This document shows, piece by piece, positions 25,751 to 33,423 of a stretch of DNA of 64,000 nt. Origin of the DNA: Rhodobacter sp. GTDB lineage: Bacteria > Pseudomonadota > Alphaproteobacteria > Rhodobacterales > Rhodobacteraceae. Position 1 is the stretch's first letter. Each line of letters begins with the position of its first letter. The notes below the pieces were generated by a model that did not search any database, was not told the DNA's origin, and was given only the letters and a program-made list of their open reading frames with translations. Both the position numbers and the translations under genes were made by a program. The stretch spans positions 62,001 through 126,000 of the forward strand of contig JAIXXB010000004.1 in NCBI GenBank assembly GCA_027490955.1. The letters run 5' to 3'.

Positions 25751-26277
25751 AGCAGGCGCGCGATACCAATGTCTGGCGCGCCATCGTTGCACACTTGGGT
25801 ATGGGGCAGCCCATTGGGCAAGGCAAAATCAGCGCGGGCAAGGCGGGCTTTGATATCGTCGCTGTTTTCGCGCCCCCGCGCGGCAAGACGCTGTGCCAGC
25901 AGGGCGGCGGGTGCAGTGATCAGTAAAATCTGCATCTGCGGAAACGCCGCCCGCGCCTGCGCAATCGCCGCGCGCGAGCCGTTCAGCAAGACAGTGCGCC
26001 CCGCCGCTAAAGGTGCCAATTGCGCATGGCACACACCATAGAACAAGCCGTGCGCCTGCCAATGCAGAGCAAAATCGCCCGCCGCCAAACGGGCCTGAAA
26101 CTGGGCCTCGGTACACGGCTCAAAAGGCTCTCCTTGCCCAGTTTGCGGGCGCGAGATTACCCGCTGCGCCCAATGCAAGCTGGGATCGGCGGCCAGCGCA
26201 CCTGCAAGCAGCGTATCTTTGCCTGCGCCCGATGGGCCAACCACAAAGACCAGTTTGCCCTGCGATGTATCTGTCAT
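25732..26277 (-). CDS. phnN: Ribose 1,5-bisphosphokinase
   Basis: PhnN phosphorylates ribose 1,5-bisphosphate to PRPP, the exit of the C-P lyase pathway into nucleotide metabolism. It is a P-loop kinase of 181 residues related to guanylate kinase, with GPSGAGKDT near the N-terminus and the conserved VISRPQT stretch. The start overlaps phnL by 4 bases. The stop lies inside the 3' end of the convergent DUF1045 gene. Confidence 0.92.
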   Translation of the reverse strand: MTDTSQGKLVFVVGPSGAGKDTLLAGALAADPSLHWAQRVISRPQTGQGEPFEPCTEAQFQARLAAGDFALHWQAHGLFYGVCHAQLAPLAAGRTVLLNGSRAAIAQARAAFPQMQILLITAPAALLAQRLAARGRENSDDIKARLARADFALPNGLPHTQVCNDGAPDIGIARLLQAIRG

Positions 26278-26957
26278 GCGGCGGCCTTGGGGGTAAAGGC
26301 GCGCACATCGATCAGGCGGTCACAAACCCTGTCGCGCGCAGCTTCATCATGGAAAATTCCCAAAATCGCCGCGCCGCGCGCCTTGGCCTCTTGGATCAGG
26401 GTCAGAACCACCTCGCGGTTGGCCGCATCAAGGCTAGCGGTAGGCTCGTCCAGAAGCAGGGCGGGAAACGGGTGCGCAAAACCGCGCGCGATATTGACGC
26501 GCTGCTGCTCGCCCCCCGAAAAGGTGGTGGGTGACAACTCCCACAACCGCTGCGGAATGTTCAACCGCGCCAGCAAATCGGCGGCGCGGGCGCGGGCAAT
26601 ATCGGCAGGCACGCCAAGGAAAAGCAGGGGTTCGGCCACCACATCCAGCGTGGGCACGCGCGGCACCACACGCAAAAACTGGCTGACATAGCCCAAAGTG
26701 CTGCGCCGCAGGGCGATGATCTGGCGCGGGCTGGCGGTGACAACATCCAGATCACCCACCCATATACTGCCCGAAGCGGCCAGATAATTGCCCCAAACCA
26801 TGCGCATCAGAGTGGATTTACCCGCCCCCGATGCCCCAATCAGCCCCACACATTCGCCGCGCGCCACGGCCAAATTGGCCCCCGCCATAACGGGAATAAC
26901 AGCGCCATTTTGGTTGTGCAAGGTAAAGCTTTTGCAAAGATTTTCGATGGTTATCAT
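26274..26957 (-). CDS. phnL: C-P lyase complex ABC-type protein PhnL
   Basis: An ABC ATPase-like subunit that with PhnGHI attaches methylphosphonate to the ribose of ATP, displacing adenine. Motifs: Walker [10 protein letters not shown], signature [15 protein letters not shown], Walker [13 protein letters not shown], switch [12 protein letters not shown] (His as in PhnL, not a transporter). It has 227 residues from the start at 26957, one base after the phnK stop; a longer frame to 27002 would run inside phnK. It overlaps phnN by 4 bases. Confidence 0.93.
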   Translation of the reverse strand: MITIENLCKSFTLHNQNGAVIPVMAGANLAVARGECVGLIGASGAGKSTLMRMVWGNYLAASGSIWVGDLDVVTASPRQIIALRRSTLGYVSQFLRVVPRVPTLDVVAEPLLFLGVPADIARARAADLLARLNIPQRLWELSPTTFSGGEQQRVNIARGFAHPFPALLLDEPTASLDAANREVVLTLIQEAKARGAAILGIFHDEAARDRVCDRLIDVRAFTPKAAA

Positions 26958-26958
26958 G

Positions 26959-27762
26959 TCACACCTGCAAAACCGAGCTGACCAAAAGTTGGGTATATTC
27001 ATGCTGCGGGTCGTCGAGCACCTGATCGGTCAGGCCCCTCTCTACAACATGGCCGTCTTTCATCACCATCAAACGATCTGCCAGCAGGCGCACCACGGCC
27101 AGATCATGCGTGACGATAATGGCCGACAGCCCCATTTCGCGCACCAACCCGCGCAGCAAATCCAAAAGCCGCGCCTGCACCGAAACATCAAGCCCGCCCG
27201 TAGGTTCATCCATAAACACAAGGCGCGGCGCGGTGACCAGATTGCGCGCAATTTGCAGGCGCTGTTGCATGCCGCCCGAAAAGGCGCTGGGCCGTTCGTC
27301 AATGCGGCCCGCGTCAATTTCCACGCGGCCCAGCCAATCGATAGCCGATGCGCGAATATCGCCGTAATGGCGCGCACCAATGGCCATCAGCCTTTCGCCG
27401 ACATTGCCGCCAGCTGAAACCCCCATGCGCAAGCCGTCGCGCGGGTTTTGGTGAACATAGGCCCAATCAGTGCGGGCAAGTCGGCGGCGTTCTGCTTCGC
27501 CCATTTGCACCGTATCGCGTGCGCCTTGCGCGGTTTGAAAAAACACCTCGCCCTGATCGGGGCGCATATGGCCCGCAAGGCAGGACAGAAGGGTTGATTT
27601 GCCAGACCCGCTTTCGCCGACAATGCCCAGCACCTCGCCTTGGTAGACGTCAAAGGAAATATCCGCACAGCCCATGCGCGCGCCATAGCGTTTGGTCAGA
27701 TTTTTCACCTGCAACAAAGGCGTATCTGCCGCCGCTGCAAAAGCATGGGAAAGATCGGTCAT
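26959..27762 (-). CDS. phnK: C-P lyase complex ABC-type protein PhnK
   Basis: PhnK is an ABC-fold subunit that docks on the PhnGHIJ core as a dimer, despite the resemblance to oligopeptide-transporter ATPases. Motifs: Walker [10 protein letters not shown], signature [15 protein letters not shown], Walker [14 protein letters not shown]-switch IVTHDLAVV. It has 267 residues, of which about 12 at the N-terminus precede the core. Its start overlaps phnJ by 4 bases. The presence of both PhnK and PhnL in order confirms a complete catalytic cluster. Confidence 0.93.
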   Translation of the reverse strand: MTDLSHAFAAAADTPLLQVKNLTKRYGARMGCADISFDVYQGEVLGIVGESGSGKSTLLSCLAGHMRPDQGEVFFQTAQGARDTVQMGEAERRRLARTDWAYVHQNPRDGLRMGVSAGGNVGERLMAIGARHYGDIRASAIDWLGRVEIDAGRIDERPSAFSGGMQQRLQIARNLVTAPRLVFMDEPTGGLDVSVQARLLDLLRGLVREMGLSAIIVTHDLAVVRLLADRLMVMKDGHVVERGLTDQVLDDPQHEYTQLLVSSVLQV

Positions 27763-28643
27763 TCTGCGGCCTTTTCAGTGATGGTCTGCCCGCCCAGCGC
27801 ACCGATGTGGCCCGCCGCGCGCCGCGTTGCGCAATAGTCGGTGTCAGAACAGACAAACATCCGCCCGCCTTGATCGTCGGTAATCACCTCGTCCAGATAG
27901 CTGGTATCTGAGGCGCAAAGATCGCAGCTATGGTTGGCCTTGCTGGGGCTGAACGGGTGATCGTCAAAATCCAAACTGACAACGTGGGTAAAGGGCGGTA
28001 TGGCATAGATGCGCTGTTCGCGCCCCGCGCCAAACAATTGCAGCGCCGCATTTCCCGACAGTTTGGGGTTGTCAAATTTCGGAATTGGCGAAGGATCCAT
28101 CACATAGCGCCCCTCCACCCGCACAGGATAGGCATAAGACGTGGCAATTTGCCCATGTTTGGCGATGTCTTCATACAGCTTCACATGCATCAGCCCGTAT
28201 TCTTCCAATTCATGCATTTTGCGGGTTTCCACCTCGCGCGGTTCTAAAAAGCGCAGAGGTTCGGGAATGGGCACTTGGTAAACCATAATCTGCCCCGCGG
28301 TCAGCGCGGCCTCGGGTATACGATGGCGGGTTTGGATGATGGTGGCCTTATCGGTGGCTTCGGTCACCGCAATGCCTGCTGTGGCCACGAAAAACTTGCG
28401 GATGGAAACGGCGTTGGTCGTATCATCCGCACCTTGATCGATGACCTTTAGCACATCATCAGGGGTTAGGCAGGCGGCCGTCACCTGCACACCGCCCGTG
28501 CCCCAGCCATAGGGCATGGGCATTTCGCGGCTGGCAAAGGGCACTTGATACCCCGGAATGGCTACGCCTTTTAGAATGGCGCGGCGGATCATGCGTTTGG
28601 TATCTTCGTCCAGATAGGCAAAGTTATAGGCTTGGTCGGTCAT
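27759..28643 (-). CDS. phnJ: C-P lyase radical-SAM catalytic subunit PhnJ
   Basis: PhnJ cleaves the carbon-phosphorus bond using a [4Fe-4S] cluster and SAM. All essential cysteines are present: cluster ligands C240, C243 and C265 (SCDLCASD and FVCSDTDYC) and the catalytic thiyl C271, the same spacing as in E. coli PhnJ. Length 294 residues. The start at 28643 (MTDQAYNFAYLDED) overlaps the HAD gene by 4 bases; the longer frame to 28793 is a shadow of that gene. It should be fully active on sequence grounds. Confidence 0.95.
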   Translation of the reverse strand: MTDQAYNFAYLDEDTKRMIRRAILKGVAIPGYQVPFASREMPMPYGWGTGGVQVTAACLTPDDVLKVIDQGADDTTNAVSIRKFFVATAGIAVTEATDKATIIQTRHRIPEAALTAGQIMVYQVPIPEPLRFLEPREVETRKMHELEEYGLMHVKLYEDIAKHGQIATSYAYPVRVEGRYVMDPSPIPKFDNPKLSGNAALQLFGAGREQRIYAIPPFTHVVSLDFDDHPFSPSKANHSCDLCASDTSYLDEVITDDQGGRMFVCSDTDYCATRRAAGHIGALGGQTITEKAAE

Positions 28644-29254
28644 TGCAGGCCCCGCTGGATCAGGCCCGCGCGCAACGCATCGGGGCTGGTGAAATGGATG
28701 GTGTCCATGCCAAAGGCCGCCGCACCTGCAATGTTGCGCGCCGAATCGTCGATAAACAGGCATTCGCGCGGGGCTAGGCCAGCGCGGCTGCACAGCAGGT
28801 CAAATATGCCCGCATCGGGTTTGATCACGCCTTCGCGCCCCGACACGATTGTCACGCCAAAGGCGCGGCCAAGACGGGGATGCGCGGCCACGCCGATGGG
28901 CCAAGTTTCCGCCGACCAATTGGTGATGGCGTGAATGAACAGCCCACGCGCGCGCAAATCTTCCATGGCCTGCCAACTCGATTCAATCGCATGTGCCACA
29001 GTTGCCGCAAATCGAGACGGATAGGCCGCAAACAGGGCGCGGTCGGCAGGATCATCGATTTCGCGCGCCAAGTCAGCCCAGCTTGCGCCCGCATCTGCAC
29101 GCAGGTTACGGGCAAAGAAATCGGTGCGCGCCAAAAAGTCATCCACCAAAGCTTGGCTGCCCAAATCGGGCAAAAAGGCTTGGCTTGGCTGCCAATCCAC
29201 CAGCACATTACCAATATCAAATACTACCGCGCGCAGGGGAAAAGACTGGGTCAT
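28640..29254 (-). CDS. HAD-IA phosphatase (YihX-like) embedded between phnI and phnJ
   Basis: A 204-residue haloacid-dehalogenase-superfamily hydrolase. Motif I is VVFDIGNVLVDW (nucleophile D13, with Gly instead of the usual second Asp, as in YihX-type sugar-1-phosphatases), motif II ITNWSAETW, motif III GVIKPDAGIF and motif IV CLFIDDSARN. An alpha-helical cap lies between motifs I and II. It overlaps phnI and phnJ by 4 bases each, so it is translated as part of the C-P lyase core. It is not PhnX phosphonatase, whose own lineage differs. A role on ribose phosphates of the pathway is inference. Confidence 0.87.
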   Translation of the reverse strand: MTQSFPLRAVVFDIGNVLVDWQPSQAFLPDLGSQALVDDFLARTDFFARNLRADAGASWADLAREIDDPADRALFAAYPSRFAATVAHAIESSWQAMEDLRARGLFIHAITNWSAETWPIGVAAHPRLGRAFGVTIVSGREGVIKPDAGIFDLLCSRAGLAPRECLFIDDSARNIAGAAAFGMDTIHFTSPDALRAGLIQRGLQ

Positions 29255-30348
29255 TCGGCGGCCTCGCGGGCGGCAATGGCCTCGCTCCGCAGACGGCGAA
29301 TCAATTCCAATTCGGATTGAAAATCCACGTAATGCGGCAGTTTGATATGTTCCAAAAAGCCCGTTGCCTGCACATTATCGGCATGCATCAGCACAAATTC
29401 TTCGTCTTGGGCAGGCGCGCCGATGTTATCTTCGCCCAATTCGCGCCAGCGCAGGGCGCGATCGCACAGGCTCATAGAAATCGCCTTGCGTTCCGATTGG
29501 CCGAAAACCAGCCCATAGCCGCGCGTGAACTGCGGCGGGATGGTTTTGCTGCCCTGAAATTGGTTGACAGTTTCACATTCGGTGAGCTCGACCTCGCCAA
29601 TATCAATGGCAAAGCCAAGCTCGGGGATGTGCATTTGCACCGCCACCATGCCAATGCGCAATTCGCCCACAAAGGCATGGGTGCGCCCATAGCCGCGCTG
29701 TGTGGAATAGGCGATCGACAGAACAAACCCCTCGTCTGCGCGCGCCAAGGCTTGCAGGCGAAGGGCGCGGGTGGCGGGCAGCTCCATCGGCGCGCGCGTC
29801 AGATCGGGCGGGGAGGCATCGCTGGATGCTTCGGTTTCGATCAGATCATCGCGGTTTAGAAATTCCATCACATGGGGAATATGGGCGGGCGGGGTTTGGG
29901 AGGGGCGCTCCTGTTCAGCTTGGCCCAGCGGCGAATCCCCTTCGGCCATTAGGGCAAAGTTTAGCAGCCGATGGGTATAGTCAAAGGTTGGCCCCAGTAT
30001 CTGCCCACCTGGCAAATCCTTGAACGTGGCCGATACGCGGCGGATCACCGCCATACGGGCCGTATCCACAGGGATCGACGCGCCAAAGCGCGGCAATGTG
30101 GTGCGATAGGCGCGGATCAGAAACACTGCCTCGATCAAATCACCGCGCGCCTGTTTTATTGCCAGCGCGGCCAGATCAGGATCATACAGCGATCCTTCGG
30201 CCATCACGCGGTTTACGGCCAATGTCAGTTGCGCGCGGATTTGGGCGACGGAAAGGGCGGCAAGGCCCCTATCGCCGCGCCGCTCCTCGGCCAGCCATGC
30301 ATGGGCTGCGTCAATTGCCCTTTCGCCCCCTTTGACGGCAACATACAT
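29251..30348 (-). CDS. phnI: C-P lyase core subunit PhnI
   Basis: PhnI is the nucleosidase-type subunit of the C-P lyase core that, with PhnG, PhnH and PhnL, exchanges the adenine of ATP for methylphosphonate. The 365-residue length and family stretches such as MYVAVKGGERAIDAAHAWL at the N-terminus and QLTLAVNRVMAEGSLYD are typical. It overlaps phnH by one base (TGATG) and the HAD gene by 4 bases. Nothing in it looks degraded. Confidence 0.94.
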   Translation of the reverse strand: MYVAVKGGERAIDAAHAWLAEERRGDRGLAALSVAQIRAQLTLAVNRVMAEGSLYDPDLAALAIKQARGDLIEAVFLIRAYRTTLPRFGASIPVDTARMAVIRRVSATFKDLPGGQILGPTFDYTHRLLNFALMAEGDSPLGQAEQERPSQTPPAHIPHVMEFLNRDDLIETEASSDASPPDLTRAPMELPATRALRLQALARADEGFVLSIAYSTQRGYGRTHAFVGELRIGMVAVQMHIPELGFAIDIGEVELTECETVNQFQGSKTIPPQFTRGYGLVFGQSERKAISMSLCDRALRWRELGEDNIGAPAQDEEFVLMHADNVQATGFLEHIKLPHYVDFQSELELIRRLRSEAIAAREAAE

Positions 30349-30917
30349 CAGATATCCCCCACAATGGTGCTGCGCGGCAAACCTGCCACCTGCGCGCCTG
30401 CCGTGAAAAAACAGTCAAACCCCAATGGGAATAGCGCATGATTGGCCTTGAATGCCGCTGTTTCGGGCAAGGAAAGAAAGGCTTCGGTTTCGATTCCGGG
30501 GCCAGTCAACCGCGCACCTACCTTGGCAATGGTGGGCATTTCCACGATCAATGTTGCGGCGCGGTCAGGATAATCAGGCAGACCAATGGCAAAGCGCTGG
30601 ATCGGCTGCAGCGCCGCCCAAGTGCCGATGGCAAAGCTGGCCGCCCCCGCATCAACCAAGGGCGCGCCCGTGTGAAAGGTGATCCATGCGCGCAGGGCGG
30701 CTGTGTCATGTGTGCCTGCCAGATGAACGGGCGTTGTCGCGTCAAACAGCGTCACCGCCAGCGTTGCCGCCGCTGTAGAGAGCGGCGCTGGCGCGCTGGC
30801 CCCGTGCAGCGTTTCTATTTGGCCAGGCCGCGACAGGGCATTAAGCGCCGCGCGAAACGCATGCGATGCTTGCACAGGCGCATCGGTAAAGCCGCCAATC
30901 AGCGCGTCTGGGTTCAT
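30348..30917 (-). CDS. phnH: C-P lyase core subunit PhnH
   Basis: A 189-residue PLP-transferase-like fold subunit (without PLP) needed in the PhnGHIJ core. Recognisable family sequence includes AFRAALNALSRPGQIETL near the N-terminus and HTGAPLVDAGAASFAIGTW in the middle. It overlaps phnG by 4 bases and phnI by one base. Its position second in the operon matches the usual phnGHIJKL order. Confidence 0.92.
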   Translation of the reverse strand: MNPDALIGGFTDAPVQASHAFRAALNALSRPGQIETLHGASAPAPLSTAAATLAVTLFDATTPVHLAGTHDTAALRAWITFHTGAPLVDAGAASFAIGTWAALQPIQRFAIGLPDYPDRAATLIVEMPTIAKVGARLTGPGIETEAFLSLPETAAFKANHALFPLGFDCFFTAGAQVAGLPRSTIVGDI

Positions 30918-31360
30918 TGGTCTTCTCCGCGAACTAGGGTGAAAAACTCGACCTTGGTGGCGGCGGCGCGGGCAGCGCGGGTGGCGCGGGCAGCGGCCTC
31001 TTCGGCAGCAAGGGGGGCCAGAACGGCGGCTTGTAACGCGCTGAATTGATCGGTTTGCAGCAGCGCATCCAAAATGGCGGCGCGGGTCGCATGGTCTTTG
31101 TCGCGGCCTTGCACGTGGCCATAGCCCAACTCGCCTGTGGTCAGGCGCAGCGCACAGCGCGTGACCGTCATTTCGCCCAGATTGAACGGCGCACCCGTAC
31201 CGCCTGCCCGCCCCTGCACCATCACTGTGCCAATTTCAGCAGGGCGCAACACCTCATGGGGCGGCAAGTCTGGAAACAGGGCGCGCAGGCGGTCAGGCTT
31301 GGCGCGCGCCAGTTGGCCCATCCATGCGGCGCGGGCAGTGGTTTCGGGCGGGTGGGGCAT
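30914..31360 (-). CDS. phnG: C-P lyase core subunit PhnG
   Basis: First gene of the catalytic operon; 148 residues. PhnG forms the dimer interface of the core with PhnI. Family sequence includes RAAWMGQLARAKPDRLRALF at the start and FNLGEMTVTRCALRL with GYGHVQGRDKDHATRAAILDAL in the middle. A strong GGAGATGCC binding site precedes the ATG. A palindrome about 25 bases upstream and a Pho-box-like site further upstream suggest double control. An Ala-rich helix fills residues 110-135. Confidence 0.92.
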   Translation of the reverse strand: MPHPPETTARAAWMGQLARAKPDRLRALFPDLPPHEVLRPAEIGTVMVQGRAGGTGAPFNLGEMTVTRCALRLTTGELGYGHVQGRDKDHATRAAILDALLQTDQFSALQAAVLAPLAAEEAAARATRAARAAATKVEFFTLVRGEDQ

Positions 31361-31383
31361 GGCATCTCCGACATCTTGCGAAG

Positions 31384-31411
31384 TTGTCTAGAATACTATA
31401 CAACTAGACAA
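31384..31411. promoter_or_regulatory. Candidate PhnF operator between phnG and phnF
   Basis: TTGTCTAG (31384-31391) and CTAGACAA (31404-31411) form a perfect 8-base inverted repeat with a 12-base spacer. Inside it, GTTGT (31383-31387) and ACAAC (31400-31404) are inverted too. The AT-rich spacer GAATACTATA could hold a -10. GntR/HutC regulators bind such repeats, and the gene facing phnG is the HutC-type PhnF. Confidence 0.65.
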
Positions 31412-31440
31412 ACATTAACCCATCCCGCGCCAGATTGCAC

Positions 31441-31458
31441 GTGAAGTTTTCATGACAG
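31441..31458 (-). promoter_or_regulatory. Pho-box-like direct repeat overlapping the phnF start
   Basis: Read toward phnG on the minus strand, CTGTCAT-GAAA-ACTTCAC has the 7+4+7 layout of a PhoB site, perfect in the first half and four of seven in the second. It includes the ATG of phnF at 31452. PhoB binding here would favour phnG expression and could interfere with phnF. Confidence 0.35.
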
Positions 31459-32180
31459 GCCTGCGAACCCCCATCTGGCAATCTATCGCACAAACCCTGC
31501 GGGGCGAGATTGCGCAGGGCCATTTTTCAGCGGGCGATAAACTGCCAACCGAGGCGGAGTTGGCCCTGCGTTTTGGCGTGAACCGCCATACTGTGCGCCA
31601 TGCTTTGGCCGAATTGGCACAGGCAGGCGTGGTGCATGCGCGGCGCGGCGCGGGGGTATTTGTAACCATCCGCCCCACCGATTACGCGCTGGGCCAGCGC
31701 GTGCGGTTTCATCAAAATATCCAAGACTCGGGCCGCACCCCCTCGCGCCAAATCACGCGTCTGGCCACCCTGCCCGCCAGTCCTAAAGAGGCGGCGGCGC
31801 TTGGCCTGCCCGCAGGGGATATGGTGCAGGTGGTCGAAGGAACCTCTCTGGCAGATGGGCAACCCTTAGCGGTGTTTCGGTCTTGCTTTCCTGCCGCGCG
31901 CTTTCCCGGCTTGCTGGCCCATATGCGGGGGCAAAATTCGGTCAGCGCGGCGCTGGCGGCTTGTGGGGTGCCTGACTATACCCGCGCGCATACCCGCATC
32001 ACCGCGAAACTCGCCGATAGTTTGCTGGCCCATACGCTGCGCCTGCGCGAAGGCTCTGCGCTGATTCGCACCGAAGCGGTCAACATAGACCGCGCTGGCC
32101 AACCCATCGAATTTGGCACCACATGGTTTGCGGGCGAAAGGGTCGCGCTAACTGTGCAAAACCAAGATCGAAACGGCTAG
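31452..32180 (+). CDS. phnF: GntR/HutC-family phosphonate operon regulator PhnF
   Basis: The N-terminal winged helix of about 75 residues (GDKLPTEAELALRFGVNRHTVRHAL) is followed by a UTRA ligand-binding domain (VVEGTSLADGQPLAVFRSCFP, then EFGTTWFAGERV). At 242 residues it is typical of PhnF. It is divergent from phnG across a palindromic intergenic region, which fits repression of the C-P lyase operon and relief by a phosphonate or a pathway intermediate. The start ATG lies within a Pho-box-like sequence. Confidence 0.9.
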   Translation: MTGLRTPIWQSIAQTLRGEIAQGHFSAGDKLPTEAELALRFGVNRHTVRHALAELAQAGVVHARRGAGVFVTIRPTDYALGQRVRFHQNIQDSGRTPSRQITRLATLPASPKEAAALGLPAGDMVQVVEGTSLADGQPLAVFRSCFPAARFPGLLAHMRGQNSVSAALAACGVPDYTRAHTRITAKLADSLLAHTLRLREGSALIRTEAVNIDRAGQPIEFGTTWFAGERVALTVQNQDRNG

Positions 32181-32195
32181 CACAGCGCCGCGGCC

Positions 32196-32213
32196 CTGTC
32201 ACAAATCCGTCAC
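32196..32213 (+). promoter_or_regulatory. Pho box upstream of the second phnM-like gene
   Basis: CTGTCAC-AAAT-CCGTCAC matches the PhoB direct-repeat consensus at 13 of 14 half-site positions, with the correct 4-base AT-rich spacer. A third partial unit, CTGTGGC, follows immediately. It lies 36 bases before the ATG at 32250, which predicts induction under phosphate starvation. Confidence 0.65.
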
Positions 32214-32249
32214 CTGTGGCAGATAGCAGCGCAGCAAAAAGGATTTAGA

Positions 32250-33416
32250 ATGCCGCAGATTTCCCCTTTGCGCCTGACAGGCGCGCAGTGCCTGATGGAT
32301 GGTCAGATGATGGGCGAGGCTTTGACCATAACACATGGCCTGATCGGGGACGGCCCAGCGCGCGAGGTGAATTTGACGGGCTATCTGCTGCTGCCCGCCA
32401 TCATCGATCTGCATGGCGATGGCTTTGAACGCCACCTTTCCCCGCGCCCCACCGCCCCCTTTGACAAGCGCCGCGCGCTGACATCGGTTGCAACCGAATT
32501 GGCCGCCAATGGAATCACAACCGCATGGCTTGCCCAAAGTTGGAGTTGGGAAGGCGGGTTTCGATCTGGCGCCGCCACTTTGGATTTGCTGGCCGCGCTG
32601 CAGGATCGGCGCGCGAGCCTGTTGGCCGATTGCCGCGTGCAAATCCGCCTTGAAACCCATATTCCGCAAGAATTTGCCAAAGTGTTGCAGGCGGTTCGCA
32701 CCTATGGTGTAGATTATGTTGTGTTCAACAACCATCTGCCCGAAGCCTTGGATATGGCAAAAAACCAACCCAAGCGCTTTGCCAATTGGGCCGCGCAAAC
32801 CAAACGCACGGCGGAAGACATGTTGCAGATCGTGCAGGCGGCAGATGCGGCGGGGCCACAAGTGCCCAGCGCCCTTGCCGATTTGGCCGCGCAGTTTGCC
32901 GCCCTTGGCCTGCGGATGGGATCACATGATGATGCCAGCCCCCAGACCCGCACGTTTTTCCGCAGCATCGGCGCGCGAAACTGCGAATTTCCAACGACTC
33001 TGGCTGCAGCACAGGCGGCGCGAGATTCTGGCGAGCCTGTGCTAATGGGTGCGCCAAATGTGGTGCGCGGTGGCAGCCAATCTGGCAATATCGCTGCGCA
33101 ATCGCTGATAGAAGCGGGGTTATGCGATGCGCTGGTGTCGGATTACTACTACCCCGCCCTTGCCCAAGCAGCGTTTCATTTAATGGACGCTGGCGTGATG
33201 GATTTACCCGCCGCTTGGGCAATGATTTCAACACATCCCGCCCAAATCGCAGGTCTGCAGGATCGCGGCGCTTTGACAGTGGGCAAACGCGCCGATTTGG
33301 TGGCCGTGAACGCCGAAACCCGCGCTGTTGAGATGACCCTCAGCGCAGGCCGCATTGCGCATTTGTCTGGCGAGGCGGCGCGGCGTGTTTGGTCGGCAGC
33401 CATGATCGGGGGGTAG
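32250..33416 (+). CDS. Second PhnM-like amidohydrolase
   Basis: A 388-residue homologue of PhnM encoded beside phnF. It keeps the metal-binding pattern (IIDLHGDGFERH and MGSHDDAS), the NFVR/G-type loop MGAPNVVRGGSQSGN and the C-terminal LQDRGALTVGKRADLV. It is divergent from the other PhnM in this window: for example IDLHGDGFERH replaces IELHTDNLERH. AAGGATTTAG precedes the start. It may be a paralogue with another phosphonate-sugar substrate or a phosphate-controlled backup copy. The frame is intact. Confidence 0.87.
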   Translation: MPQISPLRLTGAQCLMDGQMMGEALTITHGLIGDGPAREVNLTGYLLLPAIIDLHGDGFERHLSPRPTAPFDKRRALTSVATELAANGITTAWLAQSWSWEGGFRSGAATLDLLAALQDRRASLLADCRVQIRLETHIPQEFAKVLQAVRTYGVDYVVFNNHLPEALDMAKNQPKRFANWAAQTKRTAEDMLQIVQAADAAGPQVPSALADLAAQFAALGLRMGSHDDASPQTRTFFRSIGARNCEFPTTLAAAQAARDSGEPVLMGAPNVVRGGSQSGNIAAQSLIEAGLCDALVSDYYYPALAQAAFHLMDAGVMDLPAAWAMISTHPAQIAGLQDRGALTVGKRADLVAVNAETRAVEMTLSAGRIAHLSGEAARRVWSAAMIGG

Positions 33417-33423
33417 CGGCCAT

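Noticed and set aside
28644-28793. Longer N-terminus for PhnJ
   Set aside because: It is a shadow of the HAD gene. PhnJ proteins begin close to MTDQAYNFAYLDE.
28640-29254. HAD protein as phosphonoacetaldehyde hydrolase (PhnX)
   Set aside because: Motif I is DIGNVL and the cap is YihX-like; no PhnW aminotransferase is present either.
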